From Solanum dulcamara (taxonomy: Eukaryota; Streptophyta; Magnoliopsida; Solanales; Solanaceae), in assembly GCF_947179165.1 (NCBI RefSeq), contig NC_077239.1, positions 21,545,134 to 21,609,133 on the forward strand: DNA of 64,000 nucleotides, written 5' to 3'. The position numbers were made by a program, and so were the translations under genes. This document shows positions 22,292-33,646 of this stretch, one piece after another (position 1 is the stretch's first letter; every line of letters begins with the position of its first letter). The notes beneath the pieces are model-generated. The model worked only from the letters and a program-made list of their open reading frames with translations, was not told the origin of the DNA and did no database searches.

Positions 22292-24471
22292 TATCATGAC
22301 CCAAGCTAGGAGGGACACGTCGAATAGAATCCCCAAAGATATGGACGAAGCCTCTTAGGATATCATGCAAGAGCATGAATAAGTTAAATAAGCAAATAAA
22401 CTATAGAATAGACACAGAAGGATAGTCTCAAAAGAGGGCATAAGTCTTAAAATTTAGAATGAAAAATAACATAGACTCAAAACATCCAACATGCCTCTAC
22501 TCGTAGATGGGGGCATAAGACAAGTTCCAAGCTCACCCATGACAACACAAGAGAATAAAATAGTCAACGGATACAAATAAAGATAAAGTTTCTTGCCCTT
22601 GAAGCATGAGGACTCACCACAAATGCTAGTCTAGGCTCAACTTTACTTAGAAATAGGAGGTGCGTGATGATCATCTATCCCTACATTACGATATCAAGTA
22701 GGAAACAATATATGTTAGTAGATGCAATTCACTAATATATGAGAAGTATGCATGAACAATAATTATAGGATATGATCTATATGAATCAAGGGATGCAGAA
22801 CCAGTACCTTAAAATATGAGTAAAACTATGAAAACATTAAAATATCATAATTATTGATCAATGCGTCAAGAACATCATCATCATAAGAACATCATAACTT
22901 TTCTTTAAATGGTATCGGATAGAACCTTAATCGATACTTAATACCATCCAAACTATTATATGGAATCTGAGAAACCCCACATCGAGAAGAGAGTGGCTAC
23001 CTAGCCAGGGTAGACTCTATCTAGGTACTTTATCTTTAACTGTGCTATATGTGGATCCACTAGCTTCACCATTAAACCTATGCATGCAACATAGATAGGG
23101 AATAAAGATTGCTACTAGTATTTCCTTGGGTAGCTATATTACTACAAGACCGAACCCCACCTTAAAATCCTCTCAATGCTAATTCATTATCCTAATGGAA
23201 CATTCATGAAAGCAAAGTCATTAAAATCATTCGGAAAGATAATAATATATATCAATATAGCATTATAAATATAACATAAGAATAACTCATCTATCAACTT
23301 CATCATAGTAAAATTATAAGAATAGCTCATTAACTTGATTGATTCATAATGAATCCATGAGTTGGTGAGATTTGTCCTTATCACCTCTTTTAACATAATA
23401 GTGCAATAATTTTCCTTATTTCACCACAAATATCTTATAGCATCTTTGAAACATCATTCAGAACTTCTTGCTTAAAGCATCCTTGAACCTCATTCATAAT
23501 GCTATCACTGAAATAACTTCAAAACCATGATCATAACTTATAAATCATACTTGAAATAAATGTATAGCATGTCTTTGAAATTCGTCCTAAAATCATGAGA
23601 TGTAATATGAATTATCATTATTTGATCATTAATCATAAGATATATCATAAAAAAGAAGATCCAATGCAACATCATAAAATTAGGGCTTTTAGGATAGAAA
23701 ATCATAAAAGATTTGAGAAGAAAAGTTTGAGATTCCATGGGTGCAAGGGACAAAGGATGAATTCCTACATACCTTGACTTTTAGGAGTCCTAAATTGCAA
23801 AGAATTGAAGCTTGACATTGAAGAAATCTTTAGAAATAACTTTAGGAAGAAAGAGATTTGGAGAGAACACTTCTAGAGAGAAAATTTTGATTTTGGGTGT
23901 TAGGATACGAATAAGACGGTTAGGAGAGCTTAGAAAGTTAATAGGTTAGAATAAGCTCCCAAAAAATCCTATACATTCATTAACAAAAATATAGGGAATG
24001 ACCAAAATATCCCCAATTTAGAACTAGACTTGGGCACCTAGATAGGCCTCCATCATATTCTGTGATGACCAATACGAGCCATAGTCATGGTTGTGGTGAT
24101 GGACTTGAATTTTTGGGGAATATGGGTGTGGATGGGTAACCTTCACGGAATTCACCACGGCATGTGGTGTCCACCACAGTTCATTGTGTCTTCCCATGGT
24201 AGGCATCCTGAGCAGGTTCAAGAGGATTTGTGATCCATGAACTACACAATGACTCGTGGTTCCCACTACAAACCATGAAGCCATCTGTAGTCCCTTCTCA
24301 ATCTTTCCCCCTTTAATTGGTGATACTCGCATACACTCTCCATGGCTTGTCGAGATCACTACAGAATGTGAAGGTTCTCATGAAGGATCATCTATTCCCA
24401 AAAGAGGAGATGTTCTTGGACACTTCTTCTGATCCTCGTTTTCCAACTATTCAAACCTTTGGGTTTTTACA
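22292..24471 (-). repeat. Element A, 5' LTR (about 2180 bp)
   Basis: Plus-strand view begins TATCATGACCC (TG decayed to TA) right after the primer-binding site and ends TTTTTACA at 24471. Its last 400 bp match the 3' LTR fragment at 6306-6697. It contains the diverged word CTACCTAGCCAGGGTAGA near 22998. Frames at 23187-24359 are not genes. At 24471 it meets a plus-oriented LTR of another type. Confidence 0.75.
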
Positions 24472-25662
24472 ATTCGATTATCGATCATTGAGCTATGATT
24501 TCTTATATTATTCTAGTTATTGATTTAATTTCAAGCTATTTTTCACATGAACTGTATTTGAGTTCTTGAAATTTTACTTTGTTATATATGATGCATTGTT
24601 TGCAGTTAAATTAAAACTATTTCAAATGATGAGAAAATGAAGATTTTTTAGGAGAACATGAGTGTCGCAAGTAGATTACTTGATTTAGATACTTTTGTAT
24701 TAATATTTATTATGAGATAGTGAAAAGTTTCCAAATGCATTATTTACATTGAGAAAAGAGTAGATTTATAAAAAAGTATAAATAGTTGAAAAAGAGTTTC
24801 ATCAGCAAAGTAAAGTTCATAGTAACTTCAGAAGAGAATTTTGAGTATTAAATCACTGAGATTTTATTATATAAATATGAGCATTATTAAACATTTTTGG
24901 GAGTAATATTTAGACCAATTTGGGTAAGGATTCAGTTAACTCAAACCTCATAATCTACATAGCCAACATAGGAGAGAATCGTACTGTTCGTTCGGGCGAC
25001 TCCTCACTTAAGTAACTTATAAGGATTATTAGATATATCCATGAGTTTATTTTGCATCCCTTATCCTGTAAAGTTAATAGATGGCTCTAGCAATAGCTGT
25101 AGTGCATTTTATCATTACGAGGCTCATAATGATGGTTGTCACTTAGAGAAAGTCCCCAAGAAGAGCCAATACTATTTTCAAGAGTTGCATTATTTTCCTT
25201 AGTTTATTCGTAAAGCTTTGAAGTTTTCATTATACTTGCATGCTTTACTTCTTAGTCAAGTTATTTTTAGAATATGTTTCAGTCGAGTATTATGTGCAAT
25301 TATCTTTTCTTTACCTATTTTACAAACCGTACATTCCATGTAGTGACCTCTTTGGACACTGTATCATTTTATAGTGCAGACGCAGGTACTTAGGATCATC
25401 AACAAGAGCTCCATTGAGATCACATCTTTATTAGCTTTTGGTGAGATATCTTTTCTTTCGGAGGTAGTCTTTTTGAGGTAGCCATGGACCTTTCCTGGCA
25501 CCTATTCATAGTTATAGAGACTTCATAGATAGAGTCGAGTCACTCTAGTTTCTAGTGTAGGTTCAAAAGTGCTTTGAATGCCCAAGTTTTAAATGCTATA
25601 ACCGTTGAATTTAGTCTTCTGTGAAGAATTCAACTAGTCCAAGGGTTTCCTTGAGACCAACA
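24472..25662 (+). repeat. LTR fragment H1 (host of element A)
   Basis: It starts abruptly at the end of the element A LTR. Bases 24530-24990 align with 26590-27110 (for example GAGTGTCGCAAGTA versus GAGTGTCCCGAGTA; AACTCAAACCTCATAATCTAC versus AACTCAATCTTCATAAACTAC, written here as separate shared words). It seems to end ACCAACA at 25662. Its U3 part should lie left of element A but has been lost. Confidence 0.55.
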
Positions 25663-25666
25663 ATGG

Positions 25667-27120
25667 TGTCAAAACCCAAATTATTCTAACTTAGATCACT
25701 CCTAAAATTAACAAAAAAAGTTATGTTTTTCCTTCAGGTGACTTTCTATGGATACCACCTACGACCTGTTGACACTTATACGAATCGTAAGTAGGCTCAT
25801 GGAAGGGAACCTTAAACACAGTTTCCTAGGGTGAAATCTATAGACCATAGAAGATTCTACGAGGCATAGACCTAAACCATAGACCAAGTCCTGAGACTCA
25901 TAGTCTTGAGACCCACTCCAAAACTCTTTTAATGAATAGGATCTACAACTCGCATGGAGGTCTAAAGACCATAAAAGGGTCCAAAGTCCCAAAACTCAGA
26001 GGACCCTTTAGTAGACTTCTACAACTGCCTTTGTACGACTTGTAGAAGTGTCTACGAATAGTAGAAGTCCTATAGACCCAACTTTAGAGAGTCTAGTGTA
26101 CTCAAATGCTCCAAGTAAGATTCTATGATACAGATTCTATGAGCCATAGAAGCTTCTACAAACCGTAGAAGGTACCCATAGACAACTCTATAAACTTTTA
26201 ATGAATTGTATTTCTTTCCTTTCCCACAGTTTTCAAGTCCAAGCCTTCACATTTAGCAACCAAATATGTGTCTTATCAGTAACATTTAACCTTTTCCTTC
26301 TAATAATTACTTCCATTATTAGAGCAAGGATTCAAGAGCATTAAAGCTACTATTTCGAGCATGCTCTTTGGGTTCTTCAAAAATCTAATTCTTTCAGGCA
26401 TGTAAGGCTAATCATTGTGATGGACTGAGTTCTTCCTCATGACCTACATCTAAATTCAATAAGTAAGTGTTTATCCTAGTGTGTTTAATGAAATCCTTTA
26501 TTTTAAATTTTAGGTTTTATGATTCTTTGTTATTGAATATGATTCTCTATCATTGAGTTTATGATTACTTATATGATTCTAGTTATTAAATGTTGTTGAT
26601 GCTTACTTTTCTAATGCACCATATTTGAGTTATTAAAGGACTTACATTGCTACACATTATTCATTATTTTCAGTTAATGTAAAAGTATTTCAAAATGATG
26701 GTAAAAGAAGAGTTTTAAGGGCACATGAGTGTCCCGAGTAATTAATTTGCTTTTGATTTTCTACATCACTATATATTATCTGTGATTTTTAGAGTTTTAT
26801 TTGAGTAAAAGAATTTTGCATTTATCATCAAGAATGAGTTTTGAGAGAAATTGAAGGGTTCCAAATATATTACTTATATTGAGAAGTGCATGAGCATTTT
26901 AAAAGAAAGCATAAAGAATTTGAGAAAGCAGTTTAAGTCAGATAAGTAAATTTCGTTATGACTTCACAGAAGTAGTTTAACTCCACCCAGAGATTTTTAT
27001 GAGTATGAGCATTATTTCATATTTTTTTAGTATTGTTGAGCATTGATTTGGACAAGAGTTCAGATAACTCAATCTTCATAAACTACGTAGCCAACGTAGG
27101 ATTTGATCATATCATTGATT
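25667..27120 (+). repeat. LTR fragment H2, same family as H1
   Basis: It starts TGTCAAAACCC at 25667. A U3-like block at 25750-26200 is crowded with CTACGA/CATAGA words, then the H1-like segment from 26500. It breaks off near 27120 against a minus-strand LTR. TGGTGTCAAAAC at 25665-25676 also matches the tRNA-Met primer site at 9 of 12 bases, so 25667 could instead be the start of an internal region; the U3-like block makes an LTR start more likely. Confidence 0.5.
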
Positions 27121-28147
27121 CATGTGAATCTCGAAGAAAATCTTATTTATAAGGGAATTTTATTTGAAATCATGTAACTAACGTCTAATCGTGAAGGAAA
27201 TCTTATTTATGTTGATAACCCATGAACATCATAGAAACCCTACGTTAGAAGAATTCATGAAACTTGAAGAATTGGGGTTTTTTTGGTATTCAATGGGTGA
27301 AGGGATATCCATTGATTAAATCCCACATACCTAGTATAGAAATCTTGGATCAATTCTTCAATGAAGGCTAAAAACTAGGAACCATAGATCATGCCTTGAG
27401 AGGAAATTAGAGATACAAGAAATCTATTTTTGAGTGAATTAGGAGAGAATGAGGGACTTAGGTTGATAAAATCACACAATCCCACTTAGCATAGAGTAAA
27501 AGAATGGAAAAAGACTAGAAGACTCTTGATTAAAATTTATCAGAAGGCTTCTACGAATGGCATCTATAGATCGTTGTTCCATCTATGGACCATAGAACAC
27601 TATCCATAGAATTCAAGTTTCTAAACTTTGAATATGAGCCCATACTACGATCCATAGTCCATTATGCGACCCATCATGTATGTTCATAGATTGAAAGTGT
27701 TAACATGTCAAATACATATGCTTGGTGTATGAGTCACTTTCCACAATTTGTCGTTCCAACGATGAATATTAAATAGGCTTCATAAAACTCAAGAATATGT
27801 CTAACTACTAAGGTTCAAGACTTTGTTTACAAGATCATCTACGGCCCATAAGACAATCCATAACCTATACTTTGATCTCGTCCTTATCAAGTCCAATTTC
27901 CTATGTTTATGAAGTTACTCTATTATGGTGTCTACGACCCGTAAATGGTTCAATGAGCCATAAACTCAATTAGTAAATCTAAGGCCTAAATTTCTAATTT
28001 ATAAAGTATTGTCTACGGATGGTTTCTATGAGTGGTGGTTCCTTTTACAAGCCATAAACCTGCCTCATATAACATAACAATTGCATACTTTAGATTTTTC
28101 TGCACTGTTCAACATGAGTTTTACCTAGGAGCTTCTAAGGTGTTACA
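27121..28147 (-). repeat. LTR fragment I (3' LTR of a lost chromovirus)
   Basis: Plus-strand view ends GGTGTTACA at 28147 and is followed by ATATATCACCCTTGGGAA, the complement of a degraded polypurine tract. The block at 27540-28030 is rich in CTACGA/CATAGA words as in other U3 regions. The left end is truncated against H2. Confidence 0.65.
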
Positions 28148-28658
28148 ATATATCACCCTTGGGAACATTTATCATGGAATGGAGTATATCAAGGATGAAA
28201 TGAGTAGGGAAAATATTTTCAACCCAATACAGAAAAGATAAATATGAAAATTGGTGAAGTGACTGATTATGAGCTAAAATATCAATACTAAACTGATTTC
28301 ATGAACATGCATGCATATCTAAAGATCATGGATGAACTATTACCTCACGCTGGAGATGAAATACAAGTAAATATATGGAGGTACTTCGCCAACATGTCTG
28401 AATTTGCTTCCCAAGTAACTCCCTCAACTAACTAATTCCTCCAAACTCATTTGACTTAAGCAACTTCTTTATTCCTCAACTTATGAACCTGGCAATGTAG
28501 AATATCAATTGGCATATCTTAGTGAGAGAGACATCTTCACACCAACACTCTCTAAAGAAAAAACAACATTCAAATCACCAATGCACCTTATCAATAAGGA
28601 CACAGGCGTGACTTAGATGTTTAATTCAAGAATGAATATTTTTAAGGAAAGTAGGATG
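28148..28658 (-). pseudogene. Element I, polypurine tract, 3' noncoding region and chromodomain trace
   Basis: The minus strand shows the tract AAGGGTGATA, then the shared motif CATGCATGCATAT (28306-28318). Highly decayed chromodomain wording lies at about 28600-28390 (LRNKEVA- and VEGVTWEA-like). Stops are frequent. Nothing of the rest of this element remains. Confidence 0.55.
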
Positions 28659-28747
28659 TGACACCCACCCTTTCAAAATATCTAAATTAATTTGTAACTT
28701 TGTGGCAAGAAAAAGAGTGATTCATATTTGAATTGTTCTAATGCAGT

Positions 28748-28748
<1 letters not shown>
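28659..28748. other. Flank of the LINE insertion
   Basis: TGTGACACCCACCC at about 28662 looks like the start of a plus-strand LTR, but its partner end was not found. The LINE interrupted this sequence at the CAGTG(T)n site and the host continues at 29653. Confidence 0.3.
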
Positions 28749-28804
<56 letters not shown>

Positions 28805-29643
28805 GGAACAGACCTTACACGAGGCTCCCACCTCTCGTGCGCGGCCAGGGGTTGAGCCGCTCACCCCCAAGCTGTATTATACATAAAAAACAGAAAAATA
28901 CACGGAGGAGGACATAGACCTAACCTCCAATCCTATGGTGGTTCATAAGCCGACCATCCTACTAAGGGCAGCCAACTCATCCCCGATACAAGCACATGAA
29001 AAGAAAACCTAGAAACTATGCACCTAAAGAAAATGACTCCTCTCGATACAAAGAAACTAGGAAAGCATAAATAAGGGAGACTCTCCCTTTACATAAAATA
29101 AAGGAAAAATCTAAATAAAAATGGGGATGAATCCTCATAAATGCTATATATACAACAAAATTAGCATAGACGATGGACATCAAATAACATGGCTAAGATA
29201 TAACATGGAAAATCACAAACACTGCAATTGGGTGCTCAATCCAAGGATGCAACACTAAATAGTAGATCATGGAGGCTTTTTAATCCGTTTGGTCTTTCTC
29301 CGTCTGAAGCTGGGCAGACCGACTCTATCTAGCATGTAGTAACCTCGAGTACCACGAGGTAGCTGCTGAAGGGTGGTGTAGTGGCCTGGAGTGGTAAGAG
29401 TGTGACTGTGCTTGGAGAGAGCATCCGCAGTGTAGTTTGCCTCCCTGTATACATGCCTGCAAGAAAAGCGAACAAATAATTTGGAAATACCAACAAGGTC
29501 CTGAGTTACCTGGTGAAGGCTCCACGGAGGTTTAGTCTGATGATTGATCCATTTAGTGAGCAACTCCGAGTCAACTTCTAAGATAACGTGCTGAAAACCC
29601 TGTTGAATGCACCATTTAAGCCCATAAACTGCCGCCTCTAGTT
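28749..29643 (-). mobile_element. 5'-truncated L1-like LINE with poly(A) tail
   Basis: The minus strand ends in 53 A residues (T run 28749-28801). Upstream of it lies a 3' untranslated segment and the C-terminal RNase H-type domain. CAGTGTTTT occurs at both edges (28744-28752 and 29644-29652). On the element strand the duplication begins AAAACACTG after TT, matching the TT/AAAA nick site of L1 endonucleases. Truncated at 29643, so dead on arrival. The intact tail suggests a fairly recent insertion. Confidence 0.85.
29270..29643 (-). pseudogene. LINE RNase H domain remnant
   Basis: The minus frame from 29643 reads ELEAAVYGLKWCI (conserved Glu region), EVDSELLTKWIN, and CRHVYREANYTADALSKHS, the closing motif of plant L1-type RNase H domains with its Asp. 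It then runs into a basic tail RRRKTKRIKK and a stop near 29267. The frame is open to the truncation point, so this copy has had little time to decay. Confidence 0.8.
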
Positions 29644-29652
29644 CAGTGTTTT

Positions 29653-30773
29653 AAGCTTTGAAGTCAAGCAAGTTAAAAAATAAAAGTTGACAAAAGTTAT
29701 CGCTAGTTCCTTTTTAAAGATTTCTCTAAAATTTAGATCAACTATCTCAGAGATTTTCTCCCAATATATAAACATATAAAGGAAACACAACTTAACAAAT
29801 AAAATCTCTATGAGTTTTTTTTCCAACACACTAAACATTTTCTCCATACAACTTCATAGTAGGGAGATATTCACGTTTTTTAAGATGAAACAAGCAGGGA
29901 TGTGAGGTGGGCAATAGTAAATGGAAACTTCATCTAATCATCCACCTTCACTTTTTTCTTCATGTTCACATCCCAACAATCTAAATACAGACAAAGAAAT
30001 CTCCCCCCTCCAAAAAAACAAAATATACATAAAATATCCATAGATCTTAGTGATTTCATCTTGCAAGCTTCAAGGAAGTTTCTCTATGTCAGGAGCTCAT
30101 CATTTTGGAATAGTTGCCCCGTCAATTTTATGGTATTTCTACATGGTTTTATAAAACCAGGGTACTATACCTATAGGCAGTTTTTGGTATCATTAGAAGG
30201 GTGTATAGAAAGGGAAGAAAATTCTTATATCCATTTATAGCTACTTTAGACCTTGAGTATTTTTTTTGTTAAATATTTGTATGTTTTGTCAGATTGTCAT
30301 ACAACCTTATGTTTTTTTTGTATTGATTATGACCATTCAACACTATAGTATCAAGGGACTTGGGGAAAAGACTTTTGGATTCCTAAATTTATCGAAAAAG
30401 GTATGTTAAAGTTATTCCCTTCTTTCAACATGATAACTTAAAGATTTAGAGAGATACAATATGGTTGTTATCATTGTTGTACTCGTAGACATAATCATTG
30501 GTGGTTGGATGCTTGAGTAGTTATATTCCTTTATTATTGGGATTCTTATTCTACTAGTAGTAGCCATATGCTGGTCACATCTTAGAGACTATTCGTATAG
30601 GTTGCTTATATGTAAATTGCTCGTCTTTAGCCTGTTGAATTATTTTTTGTTTCCTTGTTGGTATTGTGGATAGATGCTTGAATATGATATTTACATGAGA
30701 GGGATAAGTTCTTCCTAAAAGTCTATATTATTACTTGAGAGGGATATTTTGTAACACGCTCAAAATATTCTAC
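29653..30773. other. Unassigned AT-rich segment
   Basis: No domain is readable. The frame 29962-30240 (92 codons) shows no family pattern. Near 30735-30760 TTGAGAGGGATATTTTGTAACACGC resembles (in separate words) a polypurine tract GAGAGGGATA followed by a plus-strand LTR start TGTAACACGC. It is cut at 30773 by the minus-strand LTR, so this may be the trace of a further element. Confidence 0.35.
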
Positions 30774-31284
30774 TGTCACGACCCAACCCTATAGGCCATG
30801 ACGGGTGCCCAAAATGGACACTCGTGTGTACCCTTTCTAACTATAAGGAAACATGTCTCCTATTTGAGTCATAGCGTCCCAACATGCAAGACAATATATA
30901 TAAGATGATGAGGCTATCGTAACATATAGGAAAAATTGTTCACACATATAAATACAACCCATATACATGTCTACATACCTCTAAGAGTAAAAAGAAATAG
31001 AAACATAAGGCTCCACAGGGCCTCCAACGTACCCTTGACACATAAATATATACATCAATGGTCGGTACTAAAAGATGGGCTCCAATATGATGGAGGTTTT
31101 CTTAAACCCGCTGGCTGGAATACTAAGCTAGTGGATCCTCAAGTCGCATGTCTATACCTACGGGCATGAAACACAGCCCCTCGAAGAGAGAGGGGTCAGT
31201 ACGAAATATGTACTGAGTTTGTAAGCATAAAACACCATAACGAGATTGCAGTTGGAACTTTGATGTAGGGAACAAGTATAATAA
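30774..31284 (-). repeat. Long-LTR family fragment
   Basis: It begins TGTCACGACCCAACCC at 30774 and matches the corresponding end of the solo LTR at 37953 (TGTCATGACCCAACCC). The similarity includes the block with GAAACACAGCCCCTCGAAGA versus the region near 38420. It breaks off near 31270-31284, where the RT of element D begins on the other strand. Only about 0.5 kb of the 3.6-kb LTR remains. Confidence 0.75.
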
Positions 31285-32095
31285 TTAAGGGAGGTGGCTT
31301 TTCTTGGTTATATTGTGTCCGATTAAGGGATTATGGTTGATCCTAAGAAGACCGAATCAGTTAGAAATTCACCTACATCATTATCTCTTTCAAATATTAG
31401 GAGTTTCTTGAGCCATGCCAGATACTATAGGAGATTTGTGAAAAGGTTTTCATCGATCTCATGACCTTTGACCAAGTTGACTAAAAATAAGGTGAAGTCA
31501 AATGGTTGGAAGCATGTGAAAAGAGTTTCTAAGAATTGAAGGATCGTCTCACTACCACTCCTATCTTGACCTTACCGGAAGGGTCAAATGGTTTCCTATT
31601 ATATTGTGATACCTCAAGGGTTGGTTGTGGTTGTGCATTGATGCAAGATCTAGAACTAGCGGCGGTTATGTTTTCTTTGAATATTTGGAGATATAGCTTT
31701 ATTGTGTCCATATGGATATGTTCACCGACCACAAGATTTTACAATATGTGTTTAAAAAAAAAGATTTGAACCTTCGGCAAAGGAGATAGCTTGAGTAGTT
31801 GAAGCATTATGAGATAAGTATGTTGTATCATCCAGGTAAAGCCAATGTGGTTGTCGATGCATTAAGTAGATTGTACATGAGTAGTGTGCAACACGTTGAA
31901 GAAGATAAGAAAGAATTGGTTAAATATGTTCATAGATTGGCATTCTTACATGTGCGTTTGGTTGATTCTAATGATGGAGGTGTTTTTGTCTGTAATAGTT
32001 TGAAATCATCTCTTCTTGCGGATGAGAAGCCCAAGCATGACCAAGACCCAATATTTATTGAGTTAAAGAAGTCAGTTGCCAAAAAAATCCATTAA
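31285..32095 (+). pseudogene. Element D, RT end and RNase H
   Basis: Opens with FLGYIVSD and VDPKKTE (RT thumb), then the frame 31536-31769 with YCDTSRVGCGCALMQ (catalytic Asp in CDxS) jumping directly to DLELAAVMF. The roughly 20 residues that normally lie between these (the ASRQLKVHE block seen in E and F) are deleted in frame. The frame 31799-32095 reads LYHPGKANVVVDALSRLYM, the RNase H end, then the linker with LVDSNDGG. Confidence 0.8.
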
Positions 32096-33050
32096 GGCTT
32101 TATCCCAAGGGAGAGATAGTGTGCTACGTTACCAAGGTATTTTATGTATACCTAATGTTGATGGGTGAAGAGAGTTGATATTGAATGAGGCCCATAGTTT
32201 TCAATACTCTATTCATCAGAGTTCCACTAAGATATAACGCGGCTTGAGGGAAGTGTATTGGTTGAATGGTATAAAGAAGGAAATAGAGAAGTTTGTAGCG
32301 ATGTGTCCAAATTGCCAACAAGTTAAAGTTAAACATCAAAGATTGGGAGGTCTATCCCAAGACATTGAGATTCCTACTTTGAAGTGGGAAAATGTGAATA
32401 TGTATTTCATAAATGGTTTCCCTCATACTAAGAATCAACATGATTCCATCTAGGTTGTTGTAGATCGGATGACCAAGCCGGCGCACATTCTACAGGTCAA
32501 GAGTTCCTATGGTGCAGAAGATTATGCTAAGTTGTCTGTTCGTGAATTGGTAAGACTTCATATTGTTCCTTTGTCCATCATATCAGATCGAGGTACATAA
32601 TTCACTTCACACTTTTAGAAGTCATTTCAAAAGGTTCTTGATACAAAGGTTAAGCTAAGTATTGCTTTTCATCCTAAAACTGACAATCAAGCAGAGAGAA
32701 TGATCAAAACTTTAGAGGATTTGTTAAGGGGGCGTGTTATTGATTTTAAAGGAAGTTGGGATAAACATTTGGCATTTATTGAGTTTGTCTACAATAATAG
32801 TTATCACTCTAGCATTTAAATGACTCCTTTCAAAGCATTATAAGGGAGTAGATGTATATCCCTGGTGGGATGGTGTGAAGTGGATGAGATTGTCTTAATT
32901 GGTCCAGAATTGGTTATCGATGGAATGGAGAAGGTAAGAGTCATAAGAGAGAGGTTGGAAATGGCTCAAAGTCATCAAAAGTCCTATTTCAATGTTAGGA
33001 AAAGAGAGCTTGAATTTGAGGTGGATGATTGGGTCTATTTTAAGGTCTAA
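32096..33050 (+). pseudogene. Element D, integrase
   Basis: Zinc finger: NEAHSFQYSIH and FVAMCPNCQQVKV (32244-32453), H-H-C-C kept across frames. Core: VNMYFINGFPH has Tyr where the first catalytic Asp belongs. SIISDRGT keeps the second Asp, followed by a stop, and NQAERMIKTLEDLL keeps the Glu. The C-terminal part 32865-33050 ends RELEFEVDDWVYFKV. Loss of the first Asp and several stops make it inactive. Confidence 0.82.
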
Positions 33051-33380
33051 CCCATGAACGGTGTAATGCGTTTTGGTCAGAAAGAAATTATGAGTTAGAT
33101 TTTCCACTTGAGTTTTCTATGGTTCACCCGGTGTTTCATATGTCAATGTTGAGGAAGTTCGTGGGTGATCCAAACTCCATTTTGCTATTGAAATATTTAA
33201 ATATTGAGGACAATTTGACCTATGAAGAAGTTCCGGTTCAAAATATTAGACCGGCAAGTCAAGAAGTTATGGAACAAAGAAATTTTGTCCATCAAAGTGT
33301 TACGGAGGAATCAACAAGTAGATAATCATGCTTGGGAGGTGGAGGAAGATATGATGAAATGATATCCGTACCTCTTTCTC
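33051..33380 (+). pseudogene. Element D, chromodomain
   Basis: The frame 33119-33325 reads MVHPVFHMSMLRKFVGDPNS and EDNLTYEEVPVQN. A frameshift follows, after which ILDRQVKKLWNKE and WEVEEDMMK-type words are read in another frame to about 33370. A GPY-module gap precedes it: after GVMRFGQK the KLSPRYVGPY segment is missing. Confidence 0.8.
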
Positions 33381-33646
33381 TCTACTCAAGCCAAAAGTAG
33401 TAAGTGTTGTTACTCAATCTAGTTGAACTCTTACGTATTCATTTCCTCCTATGTCATTCATATGCATGCATGTTCATGAAAAAGTAGATTTTAAAAGTAA
33501 TGGTTTTATTTTAAGTTGAAGATTTCATATTCCATGCATAGTAAGATGTCATCATACACATGTTGGATTGTTAGTCCTCTTTCCATGTCCTTCCTATGAT
33601 ATGTTAATTTCATTCGAGGAAGATTATTCCCAAAGGTGAGATATTG
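33381..33646 (+). promoter_or_regulatory. Element D 3' noncoding region and polypurine tract
   Basis: CATATGCATGCATG at 33459-33472 is the shared 3' noncoding motif. The tract CCCAAAGGTGAGATAT (33631-33646) lies directly before the LTR start. Confidence 0.65.

Noticed and set aside
28749..28801. Poly(T) run as a sequencing artefact
   Set aside because: It sits exactly at the 3' end of a LINE with a flanking target duplication, so a real poly(A) tail explains it, though its length may be imprecise.
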